64,000 nucleotides of DNA from Castellaniella defragrans (GCF_014203015.1 NZ_JACHIB010000003.1:106586-170585), one strand, 5' to 3'; positions 15,175 to 24,283 are shown, counted from the first letter of the stretch. Numbers and translations are program-made. Notes: generated from the sequence alone by a model not told the origin.

Positions 15175-17819
15175 AACTGCTGCGCCTGCGGGTCGGGCAA
15201 TTGCGCCGGTTCCGCGAGCCGGTGGAGATCCGTGGCCTGGAGCCCGGACTGAACCTGTTCGCCGGCCCCAACGAATCCGGCAAGAGCACGCTGGTGCGGG
15301 CGATCCGCGCGGCGTTCTTCGAGCGCTTCAAGTCCGGCAGCATGGACGACCTCCAGCCCTGGGGCGATTCCTCCGCCGCGCCCAGCGTGGAGCTGGAATT
15401 CGAGTGGCAAGGAGAACGCTGGAAACTCGGCAAGCGCTTCCTCCGGCAGAAGCGCTGCGACCTGGAGATCGGCGGGCGGCGCTTCGATGGCGAGGCCGCC
15501 GAGGAAAAGCTGGCGGAGCTGCTGGGATATCAATTCCCCGGCAAGGGCGCCAGCAAGGCCCAGCACTGGGGCGTGCCCGGGCTGCTCTGGATCGAGCAGG
15601 GCGACGGCCAGGAGCTGCGCGAGCCGGTGGCCCATGCGGGCCCCTATCTGAAATCCGCCCTGGGCGAGAGCCTGGGAGACCTCGCCAGCAGCGCGGGGGA
15701 CGGGCTGATCGCCCGGGTCGAGGCCGAGCGGGCGAAGCTGCTGACGTCCACGGGACGCCCCACCGGCGAATACGCCGAGGTCCTGCGCCAGCACGAGGAT
15801 GCCCGTGCGCGCCTGGAGGCGCTCGACCGGGACATCGCCGCCTACCGCCAGCAGGTGGACCGGCTGGCCGAACTGCGCCGCCTGCGCGCCGAGGACGCCG
15901 GCCGGCCCTGGGATGCCTACCGCCGCCAGGCCGCCGAGGCCCGGACGCGGCTGGCCGAGGTGCAGGGCTGGCGCCAGGTCCGGGAACGCGAGGCGCAGGC
16001 CCTGGAACACTGCGCCGCCAGGCAGGAACATGGCCGGGAACGGCAGGCGGCCTTCGCCCGCCAGCGCGAGGACCTGCAGCAGCGCGCCCGGGAGCGCGAC
16101 CTGACCGGCCGGCGGGTGGCCGAGCTGCGGGAAGACCGGCCGCGGATCGAGGAAGAGGCCGCGCGGGCGCGGGAGGACTATCGGCGCGCCGAGGCCCGCG
16201 TGGCCGGGGCGCGGCGGCAGGCCCGGCGGGCCGAGCTGGCGGGCGAGCTGGACCGGCTGGCGCCCGAGCAGACGCGGTGGGCGGCCGACCTGGACCAGGC
16301 GCGGGCCGTGCAGGCGCGGCTGCAGTCCCGCCGCGAACGGCTGCGGGGCATCCAGGTGGACGAGGCGGCCTTGAAACAATTGCGGTCCCTGGACCGGACG
16401 CTGGCCGGGCTCGACGCCGCGCGCCAGTCCGCCGCCACCCGCCTGGCCTACCAGCTGCTGCCGTCGCAGCAGATCCGGATGGGGGACGAGCCCCTGGCCG
16501 GCCAGGGCGAACGGTTGCTGCTGGAGCCCGTCGAGCTGGACATCCCGGGCGTGGGCCGGCTGCGCATCCGGCCCGGTGGCGAGGACGTGGCCGACCTGGC
16601 GCGCCGCCGCCAGGAGGCGCGCGACCGGTTCGATGCGCTGCTGGCCGGCCTGGGCGTGCCGGACCTGCGGCAGGCCGAAGACCGCGCCGAGCAGGCGCGC
16701 GCCCTCGGGGAGGACATCCGCCTGGACGAGTCCCTGCTGGCCGGCCTGGCGCCCCAGGGAACCCAGGCCCTGGAAGACCGTCTGGTCCAGGTCGAACGGC
16801 GGCGCCAGGCGCTGTCCGAGGCGCTGGCGGCCTTGCCGCCGGCGCAAGCCGGGACGGCCGGCGAACCCCTTGACGAGGCCGAGGCGGAACGCGGCCTGGA
16901 ATCCTCCCGGGAACGGCTGCTGGCCACGGAGCAGCGCGCGACCCGGCACGAACAGATGCTGGGCCTGGCGGAGCAGGCCGGTCGCACGGCCCAGGCCGAA
17001 TGGCAGAGGCTGCAGGACGCGATCCAGGCGCCGGAACGCCAGGAGCAGGAGCGGAGCCTGGCGGCCCGGCTGGCCGAGCTGCGGGCGCAGGAGGCGACCC
17101 TGCGCCAGTCGCTGGACGCGCTGGACCAGCGGATCGACGCGGCCCGCCCGGACATCCTGGAGCAGGACGCGCAGCGTTTCTCGCGCACGGCCGACACGCT
17201 GGAGCAAGCGGCCGAGGCGCGCCGGGAGGAAGCCATCCGGGTGCAGAGCGGGCTCGAAGCCCTGGGCGCCCACGGGCTGGAGGAGCAGCGCGCCGACCTG
17301 GCCCGGGAAGCGGAATTCATCGGCCGGCGCCGCGACGAACTGAAGCGCCGGGCCGAGGCTCTGGACCTGCTGCTGGGGCTGCTGCGGGCCGGCCGCCAGG
17401 CGCTGACGCGCCGCATCCAGGCGCCGCTGCAGCGCCACCTGAACCACTACCTGCAACTGCTGTTTCCGCAGGCGCGGCTCGACGTGGACGAGGACCTGCT
17501 GCCGGAACGGCTGGTTCGCCCGGGCGCGGACGGCCCGTCCCACGAGGCGCTGGACGCCCTGAGCTTCGGCGCGCGCGAGCAGATGGGCCTGATCAGCCGC
17601 CTGGCCTATGCCGATCTGCTGCGCGAGGCGGGCCGGCCCACTCTGATCATCCTGGACGACGCCCTGGTGCACAGCGACGCCGGCCGCCTGGACGGCATGA
17701 AGCGCATCCTGTTCGACGCCGCGCAGCGCCACCAGATCCTGCTGTTCACCTGCCACCCCGAGCGCTGGCGCGACCTGGGCGCGCGGGTGGTGGAGATGGC
17801 GTCGCTGCGGGCCGCGTAG
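15171..17819 (+). CDS. SbcC/YhaN-like AAA ATPase, SMC-type coiled coil
   Basis: ATPase of 882 aa that partners the upstream nuclease. Walker A GPNESGKST is at about residue 33. Long Arg/Glu/Ala-rich coiled-coil arms fill about 200-450 and 500-760. The signature LSFGAREQMG and the Walker B LIILDDALVHSD are in the last 110 residues, giving the split-ATPase arrangement of SMC/Rad50 proteins. No CxxC zinc hook is apparent at the centre, which fits YhaN-type rather than classical SbcC. Its 3' end overlaps the convergent LysR gene by 74 bp. Confidence 0.88.
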   Translation: MKLLRLRVGQLRRFREPVEIRGLEPGLNLFAGPNESGKSTLVRAIRAAFFERFKSGSMDDLQPWGDSSAAPSVELEFEWQGERWKLGKRFLRQKRCDLEIGGRRFDGEAAEEKLAELLGYQFPGKGASKAQHWGVPGLLWIEQGDGQELREPVAHAGPYLKSALGESLGDLASSAGDGLIARVEAERAKLLTSTGRPTGEYAEVLRQHEDARARLEALDRDIAAYRQQVDRLAELRRLRAEDAGRPWDAYRRQAAEARTRLAEVQGWRQVREREAQALEHCAARQEHGRERQAAFARQREDLQQRARERDLTGRRVAELREDRPRIEEEAARAREDYRRAEARVAGARRQARRAELAGELDRLAPEQTRWAADLDQARAVQARLQSRRERLRGIQVDEAALKQLRSLDRTLAGLDAARQSAATRLAYQLLPSQQIRMGDEPLAGQGERLLLEPVELDIPGVGRLRIRPGGEDVADLARRRQEARDRFDALLAGLGVPDLRQAEDRAEQARALGEDIRLDESLLAGLAPQGTQALEDRLVQVERRRQALSEALAALPPAQAGTAGEPLDEAEAERGLESSRERLLATEQRATRHEQMLGLAEQAGRTAQAEWQRLQDAIQAPERQEQERSLAARLAELRAQEATLRQSLDALDQRIDAARPDILEQDAQRFSRTADTLEQAAEARREEAIRVQSGLEALGAHGLEEQRADLAREAEFIGRRRDELKRRAEALDLLLGLLRAGRQALTRRIQAPLQRHLNHYLQLLFPQARLDVDEDLLPERLVRPGADGPSHEALDALSFGAREQMGLISRLAYADLLREAGRPTLIILDDALVHSDAGRLDGMKRILFDAAQRHQILLFTCHPERWRDLGARVVEMASLRAA

Positions 17820-18777
17820 GCGCCCCGGCCGCCGCGCCGGGCGGCTGCCCGAGCGGGGAAATCCCCAGCAGGTCGCCGCCCGGGTCCTGCACCAGCTTCT
17901 CGCCCAGGTAGTCCAGGAAGGAGCGCAGGGCCGGCGACATGCCGCGCCGCGACAGATAGGCGGCGTGCACGATGCCCGAGGCCAGCGACCAGCCGGGCAG
18001 GAGGCGTTCGAGCCGCCCCTCGGCGATGTCCTCGTGGCACATGTAGTCGGGCAGCACGCCGATGCCGACGCCGCCCAGGATGACGAAGCGCAGCGTCAGC
18101 AGGTCGTCGGCGATGCAGGCGGGGCGGCAGGCGGCCTCGTGCCGCGCGCCCTGGGGGCCGAGCAGGCGCACGCGCACCTTGCCGCCCGCCGCCGACATGC
18201 CGACCGCGTCGAAGCGTTCCAGCTCGGCGGGCTGCGCCGGCCGGCCGTGGCGCCGCAGCAGCGCCGGGCTGGCGACGAGCAGGCCGTGGCTCAGGCCGAA
18301 CTGCTTGATGATCGCGCTGCCGCTGTCCTCCAGGGTGGGGCGGACCCGCAGGGCGAGGTCCACGCCTTCCTCTGCCAGGTCCACGACGCGGTTGCTGACC
18401 TGCATGTCGAGACGCACCTTGGGGTGGCGCGCCAGGTAGCCGGGAATCAGGGGGCCGATGGTGGTCTGGGCCAGCGTCACGGGGCAGGACACGCGCAGGG
18501 GGCCGCGCGGCTCGGCCAGGATCCGGGCGAGTTCCGCCTGGGCCTGGTCCGCCTGGTCGCGCACGGCGACGCAGTGGCGGTGGTACTGCTCGCCGGCCGC
18601 CGTCAGGGACAGCTTGCGGGTGGTGCGGTGCAGGAGCCGCACGCCCAGCTCGGCTTCGAGCCGGGCGATCCGCCGGGACAGCCGCGAGGTCGGCAGGTCC
18701 AGCGCCCGGGCCGCGCCCGCGAAGCTGCCGTGGTCCACGACTTCGGCGAAATAGCGCATGTCGTTGAGGTCGTGCAT
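17746..18777 (-). CDS. LysR-family regulator, divergent from azoreductase
   Basis: Regulator of 343 aa. HTH at about 1-60 (MHDLNDMRYFAEVVDHGSF, then LDLPTSRLSRRIARLE) and substrate domain at about 90-295. The remaining 45 or so residues are Pro/Ala/Arg rich and overlap the end of the SbcC-like gene on the other strand; they probably arose by read-through and are not part of the fold. The gene is divergent from the azoreductase gene across a 115-bp gap holding a T-N-A type palindrome (18796-18809), so it probably controls that gene. The CrgA/DhcR-like subgroup often governs quinone or azo-compound reductases. Confidence 0.87.
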   Translation of the reverse strand: MHDLNDMRYFAEVVDHGSFAGAARALDLPTSRLSRRIARLEAELGVRLLHRTTRKLSLTAAGEQYHRHCVAVRDQADQAQAELARILAEPRGPLRVSCPVTLAQTTIGPLIPGYLARHPKVRLDMQVSNRVVDLAEEGVDLALRVRPTLEDSGSAIIKQFGLSHGLLVASPALLRRHGRPAQPAELERFDAVGMSAAGGKVRVRLLGPQGARHEAACRPACIADDLLTLRFVILGGVGIGVLPDYMCHEDIAEGRLERLLPGWSLASGIVHAAYLSRRGMSPALRSFLDYLGEKLVQDPGGDLLGISPLGQPPGAAAGAPTRPAATPSPPPARPGRASARGGR

Positions 18778-18795
18778 GGTCGATTCACATCATGA

Positions 18796-18809
18796 ATAGA
18801 ACAATCTAT
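18796..18809. promoter_or_regulatory. LysR-type operator candidate
   Basis: ATAGA-ACAA-TCTAT is a perfect 5-4-5 inverted repeat containing the T-N11-A spacing family members use. It sits 18 bp from the LysR start and about 84 bp from the azoreductase start. Confidence 0.5.
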
Positions 18810-18892
18810 GCCTTCCACGGAATCTTATCAATTCCCGATGCTCAATGGAAAATGACGGCCATCGCAACTTCTTCATCCGAATGGGACCTTTC

Positions 18893-19507
18893 ATGAAACT
18901 GCTGCACATCGATTCCAGTATCACCGGCCAGAACTCCGTCACGCGCGGCCTGACGCGCACGATCGTCGAGCAGCAAAAGGCTGCGCATCCCGGCCTGGCG
19001 GTGGAATACCTGGACCTGGCCCTGCAGGCGCCCGCGCCCCTGTCGCTGGACGCGCTGGGCTTCCGGCTGCCGCCCTCGGACGAGGCGCTCAGCGATGTCC
19101 AGCGGCGCGAGAACGAGATTTCCGAGGCGCTGGTCTCCCAGCTGATCGCGGCCGACGTGGTGGTGATCGGCTCGCCGCTGTACAACTTCACCGTTCCGGC
19201 CCAGTTGAAGGCCTGGCTGGACCGCGTGGCCCAGGTGGGCCGCACCTTCAAGTACACCGAGAACGGCCCGGTGGGCCTGCTTGGCGGCAAGACCGTGATC
19301 CTGGCGCTCAGCCGCGGCGGCGTGTATTCGACCAGCGACGCCGGCAACGCCATGGAGCACCAGGAAAGCTACCTGAAGACGATCTTCGGCTTCATGGGCG
19401 TGACCGACATCCGCGTCGTGCGCGCCGAGGGCATGGACATGGGCCCCGAAAGCCGGGCGCGCGGCCTGGCGCAGGCGCAGGAAGACATCCTGGCCCTGGC
19501 CGCGTAA
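18893..19507 (+). CDS. azoR: FMN-dependent NADH:quinone/azo oxidoreductase AzoR
   Basis: Flavodoxin-fold enzyme of 204 aa that uses NADH to reduce quinones or azo bonds by two electrons. It starts at ATG 18893 ([20 protein letters not shown]), where the first 16 residues are the FMN-phosphate loop; the in-frame ATG at 18845 adds residues not typical of the family. [19 protein letters not shown] (about 96-115) and SRGGVYS (about 141) are the other FMN-contact motifs. It is monocistronic, opposite the LysR gene, and probably induced by quinone or electrophile stress. Confidence 0.9.
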   Translation: MKLLHIDSSITGQNSVTRGLTRTIVEQQKAAHPGLAVEYLDLALQAPAPLSLDALGFRLPPSDEALSDVQRRENEISEALVSQLIAADVVVIGSPLYNFTVPAQLKAWLDRVAQVGRTFKYTENGPVGLLGGKTVILALSRGGVYSTSDAGNAMEHQESYLKTIFGFMGVTDIRVVRAEGMDMGPESRARGLAQAQEDILALAA

Positions 19508-19508
19508 T

Positions 19509-19524
19509 CCGGGCGCGCGCCCGG
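19509..19524. terminator. 16-bp GC palindrome after azoR
   Basis: CCGGGCGCGCGCCCGG directly follows the azoR stop codon. No T-run follows, so termination is uncertain. Further along the gap to 19629 a 13-bp unit GCTCCGGCCGGAC is duplicated (19587-19612). No gene is visible in this gap. Confidence 0.35.
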
Positions 19525-19629
19525 CCGCATCACGTCGCTGGTTCGCCTCGCCGTGCAAGAGCGCAGCCTTCGGCTTCCCGCCTCGTGCTCCGGCCGGACG
19601 CTCCGGCCGGACGCGAACCCGGGGCGGTC

Positions 19630-20430
19630 CTATGCCGGCAGGGGCAGCCGGCCGTCCACCAGGAACGCGTCGAGCGGGTAGGTGTGGACGGCGCGGCCGC
19701 CGACCGGCTTGAACGCGACCTCGTGGGCACTCAACTGGCACAGCCAGGGGCGCATGTCGCGGGGGGATTTCCCGGCCAGCGCCCGCGGCGTGAACAGGCC
19801 CACGCACAGGCCGTGCGCGGGGTCGCGCGCCGAGCGGTATTCAAAGGCCTCGACACCCGCCTCCCGCATGGCGGTGCCGAGCGCCTGGGCCGCCTGGTAG
19901 CGCGCGGGATCGGCCAGCGCGGCCCGGTGGGCGTCGAAGGGCGGATCCTGCAGCCGCAGGCCGCGTTCCGTGCGGTAGCCCACGGAAAACAGCGTGTGCT
20001 GGCTCTGGATGGCATCCCCCGCCGGGGGCGCGTCCATGGAGAACCAGAACACGAAGCGGTAAAAGGCGGACTCGGCCAGCGTCGCGCCGAGGTCGCGGCC
20101 GCCGTAGAGCAGGCTGGGCTCGTCGGGCCGCCCGAAGCGCGATCCCCAGGGCAGCGGCGGGTAGCGGAAGGGCGTGCGCAGCAGGTAGTGCAGGCGTTCG
20201 CCGCCGGCGGGCCAGGGCAGCTTGGCCTGGTCGAGCAGCGATTCCAGGACGGCCTGTTCTTCCAGCGTGTCCACGTAGCCCAGGGTGGCGATGTGTTCCT
20301 GGCTTTCGACCAGGCGGTGCAGCAGGCCCTGGATCGGGCCGATGTGGCGCTCGCCTTCGCAGTCCCGCCACAGCCCGCCGGCTTCGGAGCCGGCCCGCGG
20401 GCCGCCGCCGTCCTGGCGCGCGGCGGTCAA
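19630..20430 (-). CDS. RES-domain toxin
   Basis: Toxin of about 266 aa of a RES-Xre toxin-antitoxin pair; characterised family members degrade NAD+ or ADP-ribosylate targets. The RES core is visible: RYPPLPWGSRFGRPDEPSLL (Arg and substrate pocket), YGGRDLGATLAESAFYRF (conserved Glu and Tyr) and a C-terminal HTYPLDAFLVDGRLPLP. The most natural start is the TTG at 20430, whose TTGA overlaps the antitoxin stop codon (20427-20429); there is no ATG between it and the conserved region. The longer frame upstream merely overlies the antitoxin gene. Overlap implies coupled translation, with antitoxin made first. Confidence 0.82.
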   Translation of the reverse strand: MTAARQDGGGPRAGSEAGGLWRDCEGERHIGPIQGLLHRLVESQEHIATLGYVDTLEEQAVLESLLDQAKLPWPAGGERLHYLLRTPFRYPPLPWGSRFGRPDEPSLLYGGRDLGATLAESAFYRFVFWFSMDAPPAGDAIQSQHTLFSVGYRTERGLRLQDPPFDAHRAALADPARYQAAQALGTAMREAGVEAFEYRSARDPAHGLCVGLFTPRALAGKSPRDMRPWLCQLSAHEVAFKPVGGRAVHTYPLDAFLVDGRLPLPA

Positions 20431-20798
20431 ATCTTGCCCCGCATCGCGTCCACGGCGCGCAGCACCGCCACCAGCCCCTGGATCGTGGCGATCTGCTCGG
20501 CCGGCACGCCGCCGGTGATGCGGTTCGGCGACTGCATGAAGTGCCGGATCCACTGGACGTCGCCGCCCGTGAGCGCGTAGAGGGCGCGGGCCAGGCGCAC
20601 CAGCAGCAGGGCCAGCTCGCCCTGCTTGGAGGCGGGATCCAGCGATTGCGCGGTCTTCATCCGGCTGACGGCGGTGCGGTGCATGCCCAGGACGTCGGCC
20701 AGCCCGGCCTGGCGCAGGCCGAGCTGCTCGGCCGCCCGCAGGACGGCCTTGGCCAGCACGGCGTCCGGTGCCGGCGCGGTGTTGGGCAGGGCGGTCAT
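20427..20798 (-). CDS. Xre/MbcA/ParS-type antitoxin
   Basis: Antitoxin of 123 aa from ATG 20798 (MTALPNTAP); a GTG at 20828 is also possible but falls at the predicted transcript start. Residues 25-65 form an Xre-like helix-turn-helix (LGLRQAGLADVLGMHRTAVSRM). The C-terminal 55 residues are the MbcA/ParS toxin-binding domain, including the segment HFMQSPNRITGGVPAEQIATIQGL. It neutralises the RES toxin encoded immediately downstream and probably represses the operon at the palindrome over the promoter. Confidence 0.85.
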   Translation of the reverse strand: MTALPNTAPAPDAVLAKAVLRAAEQLGLRQAGLADVLGMHRTAVSRMKTAQSLDPASKQGELALLLVRLARALYALTGGDVQWIRHFMQSPNRITGGVPAEQIATIQGLVAVLRAVDAMRGKI

Positions 20799-20830
20799 GG
20801 CGCTATCCCGTGGGTGTTCAACATGCACAT

Positions 20831-20859
20831 ATTATGGTTTATTGGTGCGTATTGCACAA
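20831..20859 (-). promoter_or_regulatory. Promoter and probable operator of the RES-Xre operon
   Basis: On the minus strand, TTGTGC (20854-20859) and CATAAT (20831-20836) are separated by 17 bp. A dyad TTGTGC-AATAC-GCACCAA overlaps the -35 element and would suit antitoxin autorepression. The rest of the gap up to 20958 shows nothing else. Confidence 0.65.
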
Positions 20860-20958
20860 TGTATGGATGGCTCGGGATGGTCGTGGGAATGGCCGGAGGA
20901 TGGCTGTGGAGCGGGGCGCTGGCCGCGCGGCCGTGATCACGACCGCGCGCTTGCCCGC

Positions 20959-21441
20959 TCAGTCGCGGAAATTCTGGAACTGCAGCGGCAGTTCCACGTC
21001 CGTCTTGCGCAGCAGGGCGATCACCTGCTGCAGGTCGTCGCGCTTCTTGCCGGTCACGCGCAGCTTGTCGCCGTTGATCTGGGTCTCGACCTTGAGCTTG
21101 GCCTGCTTCACGGCGGCGATGAGCTTTTTCGCCACGGCCTGCTCGATGCCCTGGCGGATGGTGATCTTCTGGCGGGCGCCGCCCAGGTTTTCCAGCGGCT
21201 CGGCCTCGTCCATGCAGCGCACGTCGATGCCGCGCGCCGACAGGCGGCCGCGCAGGATGTCGAGCATCTGCTTGAGCTGGAAGGCGCTGGGCGCCGATTG
21301 GGTGACGACATAGCCTTCCAGCTCGAAACGCGCATCCGTGCCCTTGAAGTCGAAGCGGGTGGCGAGTTCGCGGTTGGCCTGGTCGACGGCGTTGGTCAGT
21401 TCGTGCTTGTCGACTTCGGAGACGACGTCAAAGCTGGGCAT
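20959..21441 (-). CDS. yajQ: YajQ-family cyclic-di-GMP/nucleotide-binding protein
   Basis: Cytosolic protein of 160 aa matching the UPF0234/YajQ family over its whole length: MPSFDVVSEVDKHELTNAVD at the start, ELATRFDFKGTDA, KQMLDILRGRLSARGIDVR and a C-terminal KVRVTGKKRDDLQ-like stretch. Characterised members bind c-di-GMP and modulate a LysR regulator or RNA; the protein is widely conserved in Proteobacteria. It stands alone. Several c-di-GMP enzymes are encoded in this window (24.3, 36.6 and 42.6 kb). Confidence 0.93.
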   Translation of the reverse strand: MPSFDVVSEVDKHELTNAVDQANRELATRFDFKGTDARFELEGYVVTQSAPSAFQLKQMLDILRGRLSARGIDVRCMDEAEPLENLGGARQKITIRQGIEQAVAKKLIAAVKQAKLKVETQINGDKLRVTGKKRDDLQQVIALLRKTDVELPLQFQNFRD

Positions 21442-21549
21442 GGGGCGGGCTCCTGGTGGAAGAGGGCGATATCCCGATTGTAGGGGCTGCGCCGGCGCCG
21501 CCGGAACCGGAACCGTTGGGCGCCCGGTGGCGCCCGATCAGGGGCCCGA

Positions 21550-21873
21550 TTACTGCACTGCGCGCAGCGCGACATACAGCGCGGTGCCCGCCGCGATGCT
21601 CAGCAGGGTCTGGCGCGTGCGCCATTGCAGCAGCACCACCAGCACCACGGCGGCCAGTTCCTGCCAGGGCAGGCCGTCGTGCGCGCGCGCCTGGCCCGCG
21701 GCAGTGTCGACCAGCAGCAGGACCATGATCGACAGCGGCAGCGAGTCGCCGAGCTTGTGCACGATGGGGTGGCGGCGCAGCCAGTGGCCGGCGATGAAGG
21801 GCAGGGCGCGCAGGAGGATCGTCACGAGGGCCATCAGCGCGATGGCGGTCAGGACGTAGCCGGTGTCAGTCAT
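21550..21873 (-). CDS. azlD: AzlD-family branched-chain amino acid exporter subunit
   Basis: Small membrane protein of 107 aa with four hydrophobic segments, starting MTDTGYVLTAIALMALVTI and containing ALPFIAGHWLRRHPIVHKLG, the AzlD/YgaH signature. It works with AzlC, whose stop overlaps its start by eight bases (21866-21873). By family knowledge the pair exports branched-chain amino acids or related compounds. An Lrp-type regulator is not adjacent. Confidence 0.88.
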   Translation of the reverse strand: MTDTGYVLTAIALMALVTILLRALPFIAGHWLRRHPIVHKLGDSLPLSIMVLLLVDTAAGQARAHDGLPWQELAAVVLVVLLQWRTRQTLLSIAAGTALYVALRAVQ

Positions 21874-22558
21874 GGGCGGCTCCCGGGGCGGTCGCCGGCC
21901 GGGCGGGCCGCAGGGCGGTGGCCAGCAGGCTGAGCGCGATGGCGATGGCCAGCGCCTGGGACGGCATCAGGATGCAGCCGGCGGCATAGGCGGCGGCCGC
22001 GATCCAGATCGGCACGGCATCGCGCCGGGCGCGCCATTGCTCCACGGCCAGGACGGCGAACAGGGCCGCCAGCACGAAGTCCAGTCCCGCCAGGCCGACC
22101 TGGGCCTGGGCGCCCAGCACGGCCCCCAGCGCGGTGCCGAGCACCCACCAGCCCTGGTTCAGGCCGCTGATCAGCGCCATGCGCGGCGCCCGTTCCCGGG
22201 CGGGCAGCGCCGTCAGGACGGAATAGGTCTCGTCGGTCAGGGCGAAGATGCAGTACCAGCGCCGCCAGCGGCTGGCCGGCAGGGTGTTCAGCAGGGACAG
22301 GCCGTAGAACACGTGGCGCAGGTTCAGCACCAGGGTCGCCAGGACGATGGCGCTGAGCGGCAGGCCGGCGGCCAGCATCGGCACCATCATGAACTGGGCG
22401 GCGCCGGCGTAGATCAGCAGGCTGGATGCCAGCGCGAGCCAGCCGGAGCCGCCGGCCTGGACGAACAGGAAGCCGAAGACCGCGCCCAGCGGCACGTAGC
22501 CCATGGCGACGGGAGCGGTCAGACTGGGGATGGAAAGCGGATTCGAGGCGGAGGACAT
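21866..22558 (-). CDS. azlC: AzlC-family branched-chain amino acid exporter subunit
   Basis: Inner-membrane protein of 230 aa starting at ATG 22558 (MSSASNPLSIPSLTAPVAMG). AzlC hallmarks are GYVPLGAVFGFLFVQAG, SLLIYAGAAQFMMVPMLAAG and NLRHVFYGLSLL; about seven hydrophobic segments. It is the large subunit of the AzlCD exporter, first in a two-gene operon overlapping azlD. A start 55 codons upstream is open but unrelated to the family. Confidence 0.9.
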   Translation of the reverse strand: MSSASNPLSIPSLTAPVAMGYVPLGAVFGFLFVQAGGSGWLALASSLLIYAGAAQFMMVPMLAAGLPLSAIVLATLVLNLRHVFYGLSLLNTLPASRWRRWYCIFALTDETYSVLTALPARERAPRMALISGLNQGWWVLGTALGAVLGAQAQVGLAGLDFVLAALFAVLAVEQWRARRDAVPIWIAAAAYAAGCILMPSQALAIAIALSLLATALRPARPATAPGAAHD

Positions 22559-22653
22559 GGTCGGGAAGCAGGGGGGAGGCAGCGGGGCATGCCGGACGCG
22601 CGAGCCTACAATTATAGGGTTGCGCGCGCGGCGCCTGGACAGAGGAGGGACGG

Positions 22654-23589
22654 GTGGACGAATCGAAGAAATCCGGTGAATCGGCGCGCCCGGCGGCGTG
22701 GTCGCCGCCCGAGCCCTCGGCATTGCGGGTCGGCTTCATCGGCGCGGGCCGGCTCGCGCGGGCGCTGTCCCTGGCCCTGCAGGCGGCCGGCGTTCCGGTC
22801 GTCCGGGTCGCCAGCCGCTCGGCCGCCAGCGCCCGGGCCCTGGCCGAATCGCTGCCGGACTGCCGGCCCGGCGATCCCGCGGACGTGGCGCGGGATTGCG
22901 ACCTGGTGTTCCTCACCTCGCCCGACGCCCTGATCGCCGGGATCGCCCGCGCCGTGCCCTGGCGCCCCGGCCAGGCGGTGGCCCATTGCAGCGGCGCCAC
23001 GCCCGTGGCCGCATTGCGGCCCGCCGCCGAGGCGGGCGCGCTGATCGGAGGCTTCCACCCCATGCAGGCCTTCGGCGCGGACCCCGGCGCGGCGCTCGCC
23101 AGCCTGCCGGGCTGCACCGTGGCCATCGAGGCGGAGCCGCCGCTGGACGCCCTGCTGCACGCACTGGCCCGCCGCCTGGGCTGCGTCGGCCTGAACCTGC
23201 CGCCGGGCGCGCGCGTGCGCTACCACGCCTCGGGCGGCTACGCGTCCCAGCACGTCCACGCCCTGCTGGCCGAGGCGGTGCGCCTGTGGCAGTCCTGGGG
23301 AGCGACGGAACGGCAGGCGCTGGACGCGCTGCTGCCGCTCCTGCGGGGCACGGTGGAATCCCTGGCGCGCAGCGGGGTGGCGGCCGGCATGCCGGGCCCC
23401 GTGTCGCGCGGGGACGCGGGCACGGTGCGCCTGCATCGCCAGGCGCTGCAGGCGGTCGATCCCGAGATGCGCGACCTGTACGACCGCCTGTGCCGCCGGG
23501 GCGTGGCCCTGGCGCGCCAGGCGGGGCGGCTGGACGCGGCCGCCGCCGAGGGCGTGGAGCGGGTGCTGGACGCGCCCCCCGGCCCATGA
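22654..23589 (+). CDS. Rossmann-fold protein with DUF2520 domain
   Basis: Predicted NAD(P)-binding oxidoreductase of 311 aa with a GTG start at 22654. The dinucleotide motif GFIGAGRLARAL is at about residue 27, HCSGATPVAALRPA at about 112, and GGFHPMQAFG at about 131. The second half (about 180-300) is the all-helical DUF2520 dimerisation domain, with YHASGGYASQHVHALL. It resembles NADP-dependent F420-type and 6-phosphogluconate-dehydrogenase-like proteins, but its substrate is unknown. It is convergent with ybaK. Confidence 0.82.
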   Translation: MDESKKSGESARPAAWSPPEPSALRVGFIGAGRLARALSLALQAAGVPVVRVASRSAASARALAESLPDCRPGDPADVARDCDLVFLTSPDALIAGIARAVPWRPGQAVAHCSGATPVAALRPAAEAGALIGGFHPMQAFGADPGAALASLPGCTVAIEAEPPLDALLHALARRLGCVGLNLPPGARVRYHASGGYASQHVHALLAEAVRLWQSWGATERQALDALLPLLRGTVESLARSGVAAGMPGPVSRGDAGTVRLHRQALQAVDPEMRDLYDRLCRRGVALARQAGRLDAAAAEGVERVLDAPPGP

Positions 23590-23633
23590 AGCCTCGATCC
23601 CTGCGGCGCGGCGTCCGCCGGGTTGAGGCTTCA
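23587..23633. terminator. Hairpin between convergent DUF2520 and ybaK genes
   Basis: TGAAGCCTC (23587-23595, containing the DUF2520 stop) pairs perfectly with GAGGCTTCA (23625-23633) around a GC-rich loop. Its position between convergent genes suggests a bidirectional terminator; T-runs are weak. Confidence 0.55.
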
Positions 23634-23698
23634 GCTTCAACAAGCCCGGCGCGGCGGCGCGCGGCCGGGCGGGGCCGCCAGGGGGCAGGACGGCGGGA

Positions 23699-24178
23699 TC
23701 AGGCGTCCGCCGGCGCGGCCGCCTGGCACACGTCCACCCAGGATGCGCCGGTCAGCCGGGCCAGGCGTTCGGGGTGGATGCGCACGGCGCTGCGGGTGGA
23801 GCCCGCCGCCGGCATGACGACGTCGAAATCGCGCAGGCTGACGTCGCAGTAGACCGGCAGCGGCCGGGCCAGGCCGAAGGGGCAGACGCCGCCCACGGGG
23901 TGGCCGGTCAGGTCGGCGACTTCTTCGGCGGGCAGCATCTTGACGCGGCCGCCGAAGGCCTGCTTGAGCTTGCGGTTGTCCAGGCGCGCGTCGCCCCGCG
24001 CCACGACCAGGACGACGGCGTCGCCCGCCCGCAGGGACAGGGTCTTGGCGATCTGACCGGGCGCCACGCCGTGGGCTTCGGCCGCCAGGGCGACCGTGGC
24101 GGTGCTCTGTTCCAGTTCGAGAATGTCCAGGTCGGGGGCGTGCTGGGCAAAGAACCGCCGGACGGATTCGATCGTCAT
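23699..24178 (-). CDS. ybaK: YbaK/EbsC-type aminoacyl-tRNA deacylase
   Basis: Editing-domain protein of 159 aa that hydrolyses misacylated tRNA, typically Cys- or Ala-tRNA(Pro). Visible family motifs are the early VAPGQIAKTLSLRAGD with the conserved Lys, LDNRKLKQAFGGRVKML, then GHPVGGVCPFGL, and near the end AAGSTRSAVRIHPERL. Full length for the family. It is convergent with the DUF2520 gene and starts about 105 bp from the diguanylate cyclase gene, which diverges. Confidence 0.9.
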   Translation of the reverse strand: MTIESVRRFFAQHAPDLDILELEQSTATVALAAEAHGVAPGQIAKTLSLRAGDAVVLVVARGDARLDNRKLKQAFGGRVKMLPAEEVADLTGHPVGGVCPFGLARPLPVYCDVSLRDFDVVMPAAGSTRSAVRIHPERLARLTGASWVDVCQAAAPADA

Positions 24179-24283
24179 CTAAAATTCCAGGGTTGTTCCG
24201 TTTGCCATCATAGGCATTTCAGGTGTGAAATGCTTTGAAACAATCCGGGCCCTCCGGACAGGAAAAAAGTAGGCGCATGCCCG

